Below are positions 33,175 through 44,906 of a stretch of DNA of 64,000 nt, one piece after another; position 1 is the stretch's first letter, and each line of letters starts with the position of its first letter. The stretch is from contig OZ231127.1 in the NCBI GenBank assembly GCA_965153355.1, positions 89,156,001 to 89,220,000 of the forward strand, read 5' to 3'. The DNA is from Flaccisagitta enflata (taxonomy: Eukaryota; Chaetognatha; Sagittoidea; Aphragmophora). The notes under the pieces were generated by a model. The model saw only the letters and a program-made list of their open reading frames with translations. It had not been told where the DNA came from and did not search any database. Position numbers and translations under genes: made by a program.

Positions 33175-33754
33175 AAAAAAAAACTCTTTAGAGTTGCTGA
33201 CTCAAAATGTCAATCATTTTCCAGATTTTACAAAGCACAACATTCAAACGATTTGAGTGCCCCTTCAATAAACAATCAACGATATCCACTAAGTCAACAT
33301 TTGACTAGTTTTTTTTGCAACCGAGGTTGTCAGACGCGCAAGAACGACCGAGTTTCAAGTTAAAGAATCAAGGATGCGCCGGCGGCTGGTTTTAACCGGA
33401 TTTCGCCGGTTGTTATCATTCTACAGCGGCGCACGATTGAAAATTTGACTTTGACGCGGCATGTAAATTAGAATTAGGGCTTTTATGTCTTTCATGTTTT
33501 GGTCTCGATTTCAATTCAAAGAGGATCCCGTTGAGATGTTGGAGTAAGCAGGGTTAATTGAAACTGTCTACGAAGATTTAGTGATCGCAAAATTGACCTG
33601 TAACCAACTCAACTCGAGTTTTAACAAACTGGTTTCATGTTGAGCCGTTGATGATGTAAAGAAATCTTATTTGTAACATAGTTATTTACACATTTGTTTT
33701 CCCACACTCCTCGCTTTCTCCATCTGTCTATCTGTATATCTGACTACCTACGTC

Positions 33755-33949
<195 letters not shown>

Positions 33950-33958
33950 CTCCTCCAG

Positions 33959-34183
33959 GTCTTGTCTTCAACGGCATCCGCATCTTGGATCGTGTTGAGG
34001 AGGACATTGGCGTCGGTCCTTCCGGCGGCGCCGCGTTAACCGGAAGTGCCTCTTCGGCGGTCGGTGACGTCATCTTCGTCCGGCAGCCTTACATTCTGCC
34101 GGAAAGGCCGACTATGGAACCCAAGCCGGAGGAGTGCAGCGGGGATGGAGGCGACGACGAGGACAACGCAGGATCTGGATCTG
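33959..34183 (+). CDS. Nrxn-like: Neurexin-like exon: LNS6 end and acidic stalk
   Basis: Encodes GLVFNGIRILDRVEEDIGVG, then SAVGDVIFVRQPYILPERPT and PEECSGDGGDDEDNAGSGS. (Y)NG-V-IAGL-x-FNGIRILD joins the preceding exon to complete LNS6. The Glu-Cys-Ser-Gly-Asp...Asp-Asp-Glu-Asp run parallels the acidic Cys-containing stalk of neurexins (E-C-P-S-D-D-E-D type). Acceptor cctcctccag, donor GGATCTG|gtagga, phase 1 both ends. Confidence 0.9.
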
Positions 34184-34202
34184 GTAGGAACTAGTTGTAA
34201 TT

Positions 34203-34738
<536 letters not shown>

Positions 34739-34868
34739 TATTCTTTCTTTCCCTCTTTGGATCTCACTTTGCAGTTTTATCAATTGTGTAATTTGGCTTG
34801 AGCTGAGATTCTCCAAATTTCAGATTTTAGATTTTCAGATTCTGTCTGAATTCTAACGCTGATCTTGC

Positions 34869-35039
<171 letters not shown>

Positions 35040-35394
35040 ATTTTTGTTGTATTTGTGGTTGTTTTGTTTATTTATTGTGGGTTATTTGTTTTGTTGTTTT
35101 GTTCTATTTTGTATTAGTTTTGTTTCTCCAATTTTTGTTATTGTTGTTTTTTTTTCTTTAGAACCACTCCACCTACCACTTGACAAGAACAAATGAAAGG
35201 AAATAAAGTAAAGTACAAAGAAAGCAGTCAAAGGACAAATATTTTTCTTTCCTGATTTCTCGAGCACATTTTATCTTTGTCTCCAAAGACATTCCATGAG
35301 TCTCGCTTCAAGTTTAACCTTTGATTTTGAGAAATGACTTTTGGAACAAAACTTTGTCATTACGGATTTCATTACCAATCCTTTTTTTCTTCAT

Positions 35395-35760
35395 TCCTGT
35401 GCACGCGATTTTACAACTCGCTATGTTTGTCTGACGTTCTGTCCATCCGTCTATGAATCTGTTTATGTTGTCTTATCAAGAAATGATTTAAATTATTGCA
35501 TAATTTCCTCTGCCAACCCATACACAATTCTAGACTTTAACTTATTTATAAAAACGTTTTTTATCGCGTGCACACGACTAACTAACCTGCTATGTCTGTT
35601 GGACAGTCGGGTAGTCTCTCCATCCATAGGAACGCCCCAACACTTGTCTTTTTTTTCAGCGGTATCACTGCCCCTGCCCAGATGCTTGATCAGCCAATTT
35701 TTTTTACTGCCCCTTCCCAACCGCACGCGATTTTGGTAGCCGTGCTCCGGCCTTGTTTTC
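35395..35760 (+). repeat. Two family A-type elements in tandem
   Basis: First copy from 'tgtgcacgcgattttacaac' with GTCC words; second from 'tttatcgcgtgcacacgact', 'cactgcccctgcccagatgc' and 'ccttcccaaccgcacgcga' to 'gtgctccggccttgttttct'. Confidence 0.65.
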
Positions 35761-35889
35761 TTCTTCGCGTGATCAATCGATAAACCAATATATCTCAGAC
35801 GGTTTCTTGACTCGTGAGTTGTGAGTTCAAATTTCAGAGTCATGGACTCAAATGGATTTCATTTTTAGCCTATGTTGGAGTCGCTTTTG

Positions 35890-35956
35890 ACAATGACGTC
35901 GTTGACGTGTTAATCTAATGTCATTGACGTCATTGACGTGTTTATTTGACGTCAAT
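35890..35956. promoter_or_regulatory. Cluster of TGACGTCA (CRE-like) sites
   Basis: Two perfect TGACGTCA palindromes (35,925-35,932 and 35,947-35,954), plus ATGACGTCG and TTGACGTGT half-site variants within 65 bp. TGACGTCA is the established CREB/ATF binding site. Intronic location; regulatory use is inferred only. Confidence 0.35.
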
Positions 35957-36114
35957 TCTGACATTCAATTTGGTTCAGATTTGAACTTGTCTTGACTGGT
36001 TTCTCTGGACACTTCCTTTAACGAGATTTCAGTTGAGGTTCTCTGCATTATTTTTTCTCTTTACTTTAGATGATTTTTTTTCCTGTTTTGTTCTTTTGTT
36101 TTTTTTTTTGTTTG

Positions 36115-36117
<3 letters not shown>

Positions 36118-36208
<91 letters not shown>

Positions 36209-36242
36209 TGCGTGTATGTGCGTGTGTGTGTGTGTGTGTGTG
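36118..36242. repeat. (GT)n microsatellite
   Basis: About 125 bases of GT with a few GTAT/GCGT interruptions, 60 bp upstream of the next acceptor. Confidence 0.95.
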
Positions 36243-36300
36243 ATCTGTATTCAAGTTATTCCGCCTCAAGTCCTAGTTGTTGTTTTTTTTCCCCTGTCAG

Positions 36301-36436
36301 GATGTCTTCCAGTGATTCCTCCTGTGATTCCCGAAGTCCCGATGACTACTGAAATCCCCCTTGACGCCCTCCGGCGAATGTTGGCCGCCAACGGATGCGA
36401 CATTTGGGATAAAGAATGCATTCTCGGAGTTCTTGG
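36301..36436 (+). CDS. Nrxn-like: Neurexin-like exon: extracellular stalk
   Basis: Encodes GCLPVIPPVIPEVPMTTEIP, then LDALRRMLAANGCDIWDKEC and ILGVLG. Pro/Val-rich followed by a short Cys-containing helix; three cysteines in all. Acceptor cccctgtcag, donor CTTGG|gtaagt, phase 1 in and 2 out. It lies between LNS6 and the membrane helix; no named domain. Confidence 0.78.
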
Positions 36437-36879
36437 GTAAGTGAACTATTGTATTGGCGACTCGTATATTGAGACCGCCGCCCTTTCTTTACCGTTACCG
36501 TGACTATTGATTGATGATACCTTGTCGACCGCTTCACATGACTGGACTATGTGATTATACCGTTGCCTCATCACCTCACGTGTCCAGCTGAAGGACATGA
36601 AGGTGAGCAGTGAGCGCCGAAAGCTATTACTTATTACGACTAGACGAAGTATGCGCTATATCATTATAAATCCTTCGTAGCGTAATGAGTGTTTTACTGT
36701 TTTGCAAGATATACTTGCCGTCAGGGCTCGTTCTTGGTATATGAGACACAAAAAATCGATTCTACTTTCTGGATATATGTACTTCATAAGAGAGTCTACA
36801 TTGAAAGACCGATTTTTCCATCGCCCTCAGCTGGAGATCTCTATGTACCTAAAAGTGCAATATGCAAATTAGCATTTTG

Positions 36880-37170
<291 letters not shown>

Positions 37171-37180
37171 ACACACGCAG

Positions 37181-37449
37181 TTATCTCCCTTCGTACTTGA
37201 CTTCCTTCACCGCCCCTACGACGCCTTCATTGCCGATGATCACGAACGACGACGACGATATCGTGTTCGGCACTGAGAGCGTCATCACGGGCATTCCGAT
37301 TATCGGAGACGGAGAGAACGAAGATTTGACTCAGCTGCCGTCCCCGGTGCCGGGAATTGACGTTCATGGGGAAGAAGTCCTTTACATGGGGGAAATATTC
37401 GGCGTTATAGCGGGAGTAGCGCTTACAGTCGTCTCCCTCGCGTTTGTCG
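37181..37449 (+). CDS. Nrxn-like: Neurexin-like exon: stalk and transmembrane helix
   Basis: Encodes GYLPSYLTSFTAPTTPSLPM, an acidic Asp-rich region (NDDDDIVFGTES), DLTQLPSPVPGIDVHGEEVL, and the hydrophobic segment EIFGVIAGVALTVVSLAFVG. The last ~20 residues are the single membrane span; the Gly-Val-Ile-Ala-Gly start is similar in character to the neurexin TM. Acceptor cacacgcag, donor TTTGTCG|gtaagg, phase 2 in and 1 out. Exon-end copies follow at 37,510-37,890. Confidence 0.85.
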
Positions 37450-37467
37450 GTAAGGATTGTATAAGTT

Positions 37468-37469
<2 letters not shown>

Positions 37470-37505
<36 letters not shown>

Positions 37506-37641
37506 CCTGTAAGACCTTTACATTGGGGAAATATTCGGTGTAATAGCCGGAGTGGCGTTCGCGGTGAGGATTCTTAGCGTCTCGGTGTGTCTGTCTGTCT
37601 GCCTGTTTAACTGTAAGTCTGTTTGTCGGTCTGTCTGTCTA

Positions 37642-37684
<43 letters not shown>

Positions 37685-37890
37685 GCCGGTCTGTCTGCCG
37701 GTCTGTCTGTCGTATTGAAACTTACTTACATGGGAGAAATGCTCTCTTTCAGTTTGAGAAATTTTCAAGTTAGTTTGCTGGTTTGACTGTGTCTGTAAAG
37801 ATCTGTTATTTGGTATGTCTGTCTATCTGTTTTCCTCAGCCTGAAACTTATTTACATGGGAGAAATATTCTCTTACAGTTTGTCGGTAAG
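37470..37890 (+). repeat. Three partial copies of the TM exon end
   Basis: Copies at 37,508-37,570 ('tacattggggaaatattcgg', 'taatagccggagtggcg'), 37,722-37,760 ('ttacatgggagaaatgctct') and 37,845-37,895 ('ttacatgggagaaatattct' then 'tttgtcggtaagg'), separated by CTGT tetranucleotides. The second and third have lost the middle of the exon end, and the third keeps the GTCG|gtaagg donor. Confidence 0.85.
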
Positions 37891-38047
37891 GAATCTAAGT
37901 CTGCCTGTCCATTTACTTTTCTGTCTGTCCATTGTCTGCCTTTCTTTCTGTCTCTCTGTATATTTACCTATCTGTCTGTAGAATTGTGACCAAATGCAAA
38001 AAAAAAAAGGTTATTTTAACAATGTCATTCCTGATTCGTACTCGTAG

Positions 38048-38155
38048 GTTGGAAGTGTGGCAACGCTTCGGGTTGCATGGGTGCCAACGCACAAACAGCA
38101 CCCGCGCCCGCGGCTAAAACTAAAGGAGTCGAAGGATATCCTCTTATCAAGGAAG
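38048..38155 (+). CDS. Nrxn-like: Neurexin-like exon: juxtamembrane cytoplasmic tail
   Basis: Encodes GWKCGNASGCMGANAQTAPA then PAAKTKGVEGYPLIKEG. It starts right after the membrane helix; two cysteines could be palmitoylated (inference). Acceptor ctcgtag, donor GGAAG|gtaatt, phase 1 both ends. If the donor is not used the frame runs to a stop at 38,283 without a PDZ ligand. A weak copy of its end ('cactgatcaaggaggg') is at 38,245-38,271. The tail does not resemble the usual neurexin EYYV ending. Confidence 0.75.
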
Positions 38156-38244
38156 GTAATTCAACTGGTATATGGCAGGGACAGGGGCGGGGACAGGGGC
38201 AACAGCTCTGGCTGTTTCATCTTCAAACAACGTGTGCAACGACG

Positions 38245-38272
38245 AGAAGAACATCCACTGATCAAGGAGGGT
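38245..38272 (+). repeat. Diverged copy of the tail exon end
   Basis: 'aacatccactgatcaaggag' then 'ggtgt' parallels 'ggatatcctcttatcaagga' then 'aggtaat' (exon end at 38,155), including HPLIKEG versus YPLIKEG in translation. Confidence 0.6.
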
Positions 38273-38695
38273 GTACATGCTGATACAGTGATACATTAAT
38301 ACTCAAACATAATATGGAGACAAAAGCAAAAAAAAATGTTAAGGTGAAGAGTTGATCGCGGTTGATTTCATAGCAGTGATAATATGATTCAAAATTAGGT
38401 CAAAAGTATTGTTCGTGCATAAAATGACAAGTGCAAGTGGGAGAAATTCCGATAAGTTTGGTGAACAGCAACTGTATCTCATACAGTTGAACCCCGCTCC
38501 GCAGGCAACAAAATTCCGCTTGTAGCAGATGAAAATATATGGTCTTTTCAACTTGTTTTCTTTTATTCTCTATGTTGGCAATGTTAACAAAGTGCATCTG
38601 TAACTGATAAAGCTTGGTGGTCCCTTGAAATCCGTTAGAGCGGGATTTTACTGTGGTCCAAGTAACAATTAACGGAAATTTGTGACTCATTTAGG

Positions 38696-38980
38696 CTAAT
38701 TTCCGTCTAAATACTGCTCCATACGAATTTCACTTTGAGTCTTTCCCGGTCTAAGAACAAATTGTTCCGCCGCGAAAATGGAGACTAAAACTCTTCGGAA
38801 ATTCTTTGAAACGATTACGTAAATAAACAAATTCACGGAAGAATTGAGAACGATGGTGATTTCGAACCAATACAGGAATTCGGTCATATTCACTGATTCT
38901 TCGATTCCCATCAACATGAATCCGTAGAAAAGCGCCCCGATCGTGTGGCAACAGCAAGACACGAGCGCCACCAGCAAAAC
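38696..38980 (-). CDS. Class A GPCR, exon 3 (TM6, TM7, C-tail)
   Basis: Minus-strand exon encoding VLLVALVSCCCHTIGALFYG, then FMLMGIEESVNMTEFLYWFE and ITIVLNSSVNLFIYVIVSKN-FRRVL, ending at TAG (38,696). TM7 carries NSSVNLFIY in place of the classical NPxxY, as in many peptide receptors, followed by the FRR helix-8 start. Acceptor tctccgcag, phase 0. With exons 1-2 it makes an uninterrupted 348-residue receptor. Confidence 0.88.
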   Translation of the reverse strand, partial: VLLVALVSCCCHTIGALFYGFMLMGIEESVNMTEFLYWFEITIVLNSSVNLFIYVIVSKNFRRVLVSIFAAEQFVLRPGKTQSEIRMEQYLDGN

Positions 38981-39084
38981 CTGCGGAGAGTTTTAGCAAA
39001 ACTAGATTGAGCATTTGTTTTGTTTTCTGAAATCCCGCCAGCACCAAGCTTATATTCGAGCAGACTAGGGCTGTAATTTATAAA

Positions 39085-39195
39085 ACCTAACCCGCCCCTA
39101 GCCTTAGGGCTTAATGCTAGTCGTAGCCCTTAGTCCAACCCTAGGCCCATCTCAAACCATATCCTTTACCCTAACATTACCCTTAACCCTAATTC
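39085..39195. repeat. Degenerate CCCTAA-like minisatellite
   Basis: Words such as CCCTAGCC, CCCTTAG and 'acattacccttaaccctaat' in the GPCR intron; similar in type to 11,220-11,325 in opposite orientation. Confidence 0.55.
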
Positions 39196-39256
39196 CTAAT
39201 TGATAACTCCTCTAAAAACACAAAAGACAATGAAGCGTCAACGTAGAATAGCAAAC

Positions 39257-39540
39257 CTGCTTTTGAAAATCTGAGGCGATGGTCGAGCGCGTCGAAATTT
39301 TCCGCGAGGATGTTGACTCCATCGAACGTCTATGACGGCTTAATTTCACAAGAATGTAAACCGCCGAAAGTGTCATTACTATTATTAGTATAAATGAGTA
39401 TAAGAAATAAATAATTTGAGTATGGAGATTAAGGTTTCTTGCGTCGCCTCGCGGTGTGACGGCAGGGATGCACCCGATGACCATGAAAGAGAACAATTCC
39501 AACAAAATGACTGGCAAACTTTTGTTTTCGAAATTGACGA
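39257..39540 (-). CDS. Class A GPCR, exon 2 (TM4, ECL2, TM5, ICL3)
   Basis: Encodes VVNFENKSLPVILLELFSFM, VIGCIPAVTPRGDARNLNLH, TQIIYFLYSFILIIVMTLSA and a basic loop VKLSRHRRSMESTSSRKIST. Two hydrophobic spans are TM4 and TM5. The acceptor is aaaaaaag after a long C run (ccccccac on this strand), the donor is AAGCAG|gtttgc, phase 1 in and 0 out. The frames fit both partner exons. Confidence 0.85.
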
Positions 39541-39883
39541 CTTTTTTTGTGGGGGGGGGGGGGAGATCACGTCACAACGAATGCCAAAATGTGTCTATTT
39601 TATATCTAGTCAATGGATTAAGTTAGCGTCATGAGTATTTCTCTAAAAAAAGATTTCATTAGCTACACTTTGTTATCTACAGCCATTTTCAAACGATGAG
39701 ATTTTACAAAAACATGTTTTTTAAGCAATTTTGGAATGCTGTTGACAGAAAACAAATGTTTTTCTAGACTAAAAATATGATTTTATGCAAGATGTTTCTG
39801 AGAAACGATTTGTAAGATAGGTCATTTGTTAAAAGATTTTTTTTTTCAATTTCTCAAATTCATTGGCTGTGGCGTGACTGGAC

Positions 39884-40361
39884 CTTTTTTAGCGCTGACG
39901 GTGATGGCTCTGATGAGCGTGACGTAAAGTGTAATCCCACGATTAGAACCGATCAAAATGATTTCTACGTAACGTAAAACGCGGTCGACGGATGACATTA
40001 TCACGTCGGAACAACTGTCCAAACTCCAATTGAAAACCGCGAATAACGAATAAATGAGTCCCACGCACAAATCGGAGAATGCCAATAAGAGGAAGAGGTT
40101 TCTCGTTGGAGTCAGTTTTTGTTTAGCCATGGAATGGATAACCAACATAATGATGATATTAAGAAGGATTGATGAGAAGGCAATGGTGGCGAGAATGGGC
40201 CGACCTTCCGTCACGAAAATGCCGGTGCAAGTGGAGTTGGTTTCGGAGCAATTGCTGTTGTCGACGCCGGGGCAGTTTATGCCGTTGTCGGTGTAATTGT
40301 TGCTGTTTTCGTCGTTGTCACTCGTCATCGTGGGAATGATAGCTAAGAAGCAGTCTGCCAT
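39884..40361 (-). CDS. Class A GPCR, exon 1 (N-terminus, TM1-TM3)
   Basis: Minus-strand ATG at 40,361 (a second ATG is at 40,328). The N-terminus carries NCS and NST glycosylation sequons. TM1 is ILATIAFSSILLNIIIMLVI, TM2 is NLFLLLAFSDLCVGLIYSLF (the LxxxD core is present), and TM3 includes EIILIGSNRGITLYVTLIRA. The DRY position reads LIRAITV, so only the Arg is kept. Best guess is a peptide or orphan receptor related to FMRFamide/srw-type receptors. The donor AAAAAAG|gtccag is weak but the phase fits. Nested antisense in the intron between the neurexin tail exon and the next + exon. Confidence 0.85.
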
Positions 40362-41295
40362 ACAGTGAGATTGAATGATATTGTCTTATTAGGCTGAAAA
40401 GAAATATGACTGAAGTGACACATTGTAAATAATGACAGTTTGAATAAGAATGGGCATTATGACCGTCAAAATGTGTTTGTCGGTGCTTAACAAGATAGTG
40501 CTTATAAGTTGTTTTTTTAAACCAAAATGTGTAATTTCTAGATAATCTCAATTTCAACAAAGCTACCGGACCGCGTCGAAGTTTGTCATTGGATGATTTT
40601 ATGTTTTCTTTTTATGGAGAATGAAAACAAAACAATACAAAGCAAATGATATGATTGGCGTTGAAAAAATTAAGGAGCAAATGGTCTCAATATCAGACAC
40701 TGAAGACTAAAAATGCATGAAACAATTGAAAATACACGTTATCTTAGATGTGCGGGTATGGAAGGACGAACAAGTTACTTAAGAGTGGTGTATCATGACT
40801 ACTATCTTTATTTACTCTATCGACTGAACAGGTGTACGCTTCTCAACAAGAGCCACTAATGATGCTTAAGAGTAATATTATCAGATAAATGTAAACGGAA
40901 TTTTTTTTACCTCTTGATCATTTTGGTTATTCCATAGTTGATAACTGATAAGATTACCTCGGCAAAAAATACTGATTTGCTGTTCAACTTCAAGTCAAGA
41001 TAGATTTGATTTGATGATAAAAGGAAAAAGAAAAAGATAAGCCCCCTCCTTGTTGAGAATGAAGAAAAAGCAATTTCAATTTTTTTTTTTTATTTTGTCG
41101 TACAAAACCAGAGGCACAGATCATAGCGGTGGCCAATTCAGCTCTGGTTTCGTTTTGCGGTCGCAAGGGCAATTCACCTGCAATTCTGAGACCCACCCAG
41201 TCAGTCAGTCAGTCAGTCAGTCAGTCCGTCTATCCGTTATTTGGACAAAATTGTTCGCCTCAGCGAGGATTTTTCACCCCCGGAGCGGATTTTTC
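40362..41295. other. Upstream region of the GPCR / intron; no gene recognised
   Basis: AT-rich unique sequence. CAGT tetranucleotides occur at 41,200-41,225. Presumably includes the GPCR promoter, but no element can be pointed to. Confidence 0.35.
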
Positions 41296-41297
41296 TT

Positions 41298-41442
41298 TTT
41301 AGTTGCGGACACGCAACTCTATAAGAGGCTTTGTCCGTCCGTCCGTCGGTCAGTCGGTGAGCACGAGTCGAAAAGTGTGAAAACGCGCATTTCCGCTCCT
41401 GCCCACCCGTCCGCAACTGGTGGCCGTGTATCCGGCCTTGTT
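41298..41442 (+). repeat. Family A element (forward)
   Basis: 'tagttgcggacacgcaactc', CCGTCCGTCGG, 'gagcacgagtcgaaaagtgt', 'gcccacccgtccgcaactgg', 'ggccgtgtatccggccttgt'. It ends 33 bp before the acceptor of the next exon. Confidence 0.88.
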
Positions 41443-41477
41443 TCTTAGGTAACCATTTTCACTTTTTCTCTTTTCAG

Positions 41478-41524
41478 GTAATTCAAATGGCGTTCAACAA
41501 GTCCTGGATCTCGAAGTTGGACAA
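41478..41524 (+). CDS. Linker exon between neurexin tail and WD40 part
   Basis: A 47-base exon, G|NSNGVQQVLDLEVGQ, after acceptor ctcttttcag with donor GACAA|gtaagg; phase 1 in (fits the tail exon at 38,155) and phase 0 out (fits 42,088). Its first bases, gtaattcaaatgg, resemble the intron start after the tail exon (gtaattcaactgg). Short exons are hard to prove by eye. Confidence 0.5.
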
Positions 41525-41682
41525 GTAAGGACAAAATACTATTCCTCTGATTAAGGAATTAAGTTTGTTCTTTGGGGAAGGAATGTGTTGCTTGGGAGTG
41601 ATTGGGAGTAATATTGTTGCAAATGAGATGCATATGAGATCATGAGACAAATGTAATATTCCTTTCCGGGTTTTGTCATTTT

Positions 41683-41925
41683 TAGTCGCGTGCTACGCGA
41701 CTCTATAAGCCACTTTTCGGTCCGTCGGTCCGTCCGTCCGTCCGTCCGTCCGTCCGTCCGTCCGTCCGTCACAAAGTCAGTTGAAAGGCTTTTTATCGCG
41801 TTTTAAACGTCTCTAAGTAGTGGAGAAGAAGCTTGGAGTAGTAAAACGCTGTTTGAAAAAAAAAACTGTTTGTCTGTCTGTCTGCTTGACTTTTTTTGAA
41901 AGTGCCGACGCACGCGACTTAGGTC
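41683..41925 (+). repeat. Family A element
   Basis: Head 'tagtcgcgtgctacgcgact', pure CCGT run, then 'ggctttttatcgcgttttaa' and end 'gccgacgcacgcgacttagg'. Confidence 0.75.
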
Positions 41926-42087
41926 TTATGACCTTGTTTCCTACTATTTGCAATCAAGTTTGTCAAGCTCAAAGCTACAAACATGACTATATCCAACATG
42001 AATTTACATACATTTACGTCATATACTATATACAATTTTACATACTATGTATATTTCATTTCATCACAAATCCTCCCATGTTTATAG

Positions 42088-42194
42088 GACACGATGGCGA
42101 TGCCCCCTCCTCCTCCATCATATGCGGTGGCCACGCAACAAAACGCCGTTTCGGAGCCAAACATTGTCAGCGAAACAACGGAGCCAGCCTTCAG
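42088..42194 (+). CDS. WD40 protein: proline-rich exon
   Basis: Encodes DTMAMPPPPPSYAVATQQNA then VSEPNIVSETTEPAFR. Acceptor gtttatag, donor TTCAG|gtttga, phase 0 in and 2 out. PPPPPSY is a proline-rich, possible WW or SH3 ligand (inference). If the WD40 protein is a separate gene, ATG at 42,094 or 42,100 inside this exon would be its natural start; if fused, the frame continues from the upstream linker exon. Confidence 0.65.
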
Positions 42195-42970
42195 GTTTGA
42201 TACACGTTAAATTATGCCAGCCTGACTGCCTGAGCCTCAAGTTGAGACGCTGCTTCTGACGCTATGGAAACTATCGTGGAAGTTTTTTTTTTTAAATGCG
42301 AACATAAATTATATATAAAACATATTATATAAAACATATATTGTGTTTTTCAAGAATCGGCTATTGAGTTCCCGCTCTCACAAAAGTTTCTTAGGATTGA
42401 ACAATAAATATTCTTTTACTTTTTAGAGTAAAGGGTATTTTTCACTTCTCCTTCATGACGGGTTACGTTCCAGCGGGAACACAATACTCGACTTCGTCTA
42501 CCATACTCAATTTATCTCAATTAATCTCATTTTATTTAATGACGATACTATTTACATTCATCTTGCAGTCAAACTCAGAGCACGTATGATAGTTTTATCG
42601 CTCTCTGTATTCATGTGGTTCAAGCCCTTGATGTTGCTTCAGTTCCTTACGCTTCATTCATTTCACTCACTAACTTGATACGTAGTTGATTCAGCCCCAG
42701 TTTTATCAACCAAACATGATGTTTGACTTTAATGGCGTTCTATTCATGATTTTCACCTTTATTGTTATCATCACTATTATGAGTATTGTTCTCACTTCTC
42801 ACAATAATCACGTTATTTCCACTCGTTATTTCCACTTATTATTTCCACTTGTTATTTCCACTATCATTATTGTCCTCAGCATATCATTTTGAAACGTCTT
42901 GCACTGTTTGAACATATTTCCAACTGGGAATCGACCCTTATTTCCCCCCCCCCCCCCAATACCTCCACAG

Positions 42971-43109
42971 ACAAACCACGGAGCCAAATCCCACATCTTA
43001 CGCTCTTCCTTATGACGCGGTTCCGACAGAAAACAACCAAATCAACTCAGTCGTCCTCACTGCTGATGACCAATACGTCGTCGCGGGCTCGAAATTCTGG
43101 CCACCACAG
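42971..43109 (+). CDS. WD40 protein: blade 1 exon
   Basis: Encodes QTTEPNPTSYALPYDAVPTE, then NNQINSVVLTADDQYVVAGS and KFWPPQ. INSVVLTADDQYVVAGS is a WD-repeat inner-strand pattern. Acceptor acctccacag, donor CCACAG|gtaatt, phase 2 in and 0 out. Confidence 0.85.
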
Positions 43110-43113
43110 GTAA

Positions 43114-43116
<3 letters not shown>

Positions 43117-43204
<88 letters not shown>
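43117..43204. repeat. (GT)n microsatellite near the donor
   Basis: Starts seven bases after the splice donor of the blade 1 exon. Confidence 0.95.
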
Positions 43205-43208
<4 letters not shown>

Positions 43209-43209
43209 C

Positions 43210-44395
43210 GTGCGTGTGAGTGTGTGTCAGAGGTGAGAGGTGCCAATTCAGCTGAAACAGTGGCCAAAGCTAGACTCGAACTAGAGTCGTCACGGGGTAT
43301 GGATTCTTCCTTGAAAGCGGACTAAGAGTGTTTATGATCGCCTCAAGAAGGCCGGTCACAGATTGAGGAGTTGCCTCGTTGTTCACATGAAGCTTTTTTA
43401 CTCAATTATTGTTTTAAACGAAACGCACTTGTGTTTGGTAGTGAAAAAATTCTAGAACTGAAATATTCAAACTGGCTTGATAGCATTATTATTGGGCCTA
43501 TTTAAGGTCATCTTAATGGACATTTGACATTTGGACATTGGGCCTATCTAAGGTCATCTCAATGGAGAAACATTTGACACAGACAACGATATTTTCTTTA
43601 TATATTGGCAAGTATAAAACATAAAACTGCAATATGCAATTGAAGCCTGCACCCAACGCAAAGATTGAATCACATGCGCACGTGCTGCCGCGGATCTTGC
43701 CAAGTGCAAGCTAGTGCAGGCAAAATCGTGAATCTGGCATTTGGCTCTTCACTGACTTATGAGATCCTCGGGTCCATCCGTTCGTTAGTCCGTCATTCTG
43801 TCTGTCGGTCTGTGTGAATGTATAAAAAACGCATGTTTCAGCATTTTTTTTTGCCGTGGCAATGACATACAGCAACGGAAATGTTTGGATTACGATGATC
43901 TAATCAAAAATACTTTTGCATACTGACACACCCAATCATGAATAGAGCTTCTTTGAACCGTGACGTGGCACCGCATATATGTTGTTACCCGCTAGGGCTT
44001 CAAACAAAGACCTTTAGTAACCAAAAACGTAGCCTTCAATTTTACACAGCATAAAATTGCCAGCCGAGCGTTTCTGATGTGGTCTATAACATAGCGCTAT
44101 GAAAGGATATTTTTTGAAATTAAATAATATTCTGAATGCCCTCCATGTTTTGCTCATATCTAACACATAGCCTTAGTATAACCAAGTGATAAACATAATT
44201 CTATTGAGTATTTCGGTCTAAGTTACAATCAAAATATTGGCATTGAGAGGTAGCCAATCTCCCTGAAAAACTCTTTTCCTGCAAACCCATAATAAACAAA
44301 AGCCAAGGACGACAATATGCAAATGAGATTAAGATTCGCTTCTTTGTCTGGAGACAGCTCATTTTTAGATGCGTCATCGCATTTCTATAGTAGAT
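43210..44395. other. Intron; no gene recognised
   Basis: A short direct repeat ('gggcctatttaaggtcatct' / 'gggcctatctaaggtcatct') at 43,493 and 43,539. Otherwise AT-rich unique sequence with a CCGT fragment at 43,770-43,815. Confidence 0.4.
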
Positions 44396-44522
44396 TGTGT
44401 CCGTTGGTCAGTCGGTCGGTCTGTCGGTAACGCATACTTTTAACCAGTCACCCAAGGGCAATTTGTGGTAGGCGATACCTGTTGCCCTGCTTTGCATGTT
44501 TGTGGATTGGAGTAAGAGGAAG

Positions 44523-44906
44523 CAGGGCAGCGGCCCCGAAGGGGACGAAGTCCTATAGAACACAGGGGGACTTACGTTCGTACATCCATCCATCCATCCA
44601 TCCATCCGTTTGTCTGTCCCCCCCCAAGGCCTTGAATCTGTAGGTGTAGGTTTAATGCCTAAGAGGGCAGATTTCCGGCCTAAGAGGGCAGATTTCAGGC
44701 CTGAGAGGGCAGATTAAAGGCTTGACAGGGCAGATTTCAGGCCTGAGAGGGTAGATTAACAGGCCCAAGAGGTCAGATTTCAGGCGATGAGAGGGCCTGG
44801 GGGAACGAACAAATGGACAAACAGACAAACAGACAAACGGACAAACGAACGAACGAAAGTTCCCCTGTGTTCTACAGGACTTCAGCCCCTATGGGGTCGC
44901 TGCCCA
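44523..44906. mobile_element. Family C short element with inverted ends (~385 bp)
   Basis: Left end 'gcagcggccccgaaggggac' and 'acacagggggactta' mirrored by 'ttcccctgtgttctacagga' and 'cccctatggggtcgctgccc' on the right. The inside is tandem 'gagggcagatttcaggcct' units and CATC/CAAA tetranucleotides. No open frame. Sister copy at 50,421-50,797. Confidence 0.8.

Noticed and set aside
44408-44605. Minus-strand frame with PTD/SVG repeats, and similar short frames at 23,600, 41,551, 54,200 and 56,100
   Set aside because: All come from CCGT tetranucleotides in family A/C elements.
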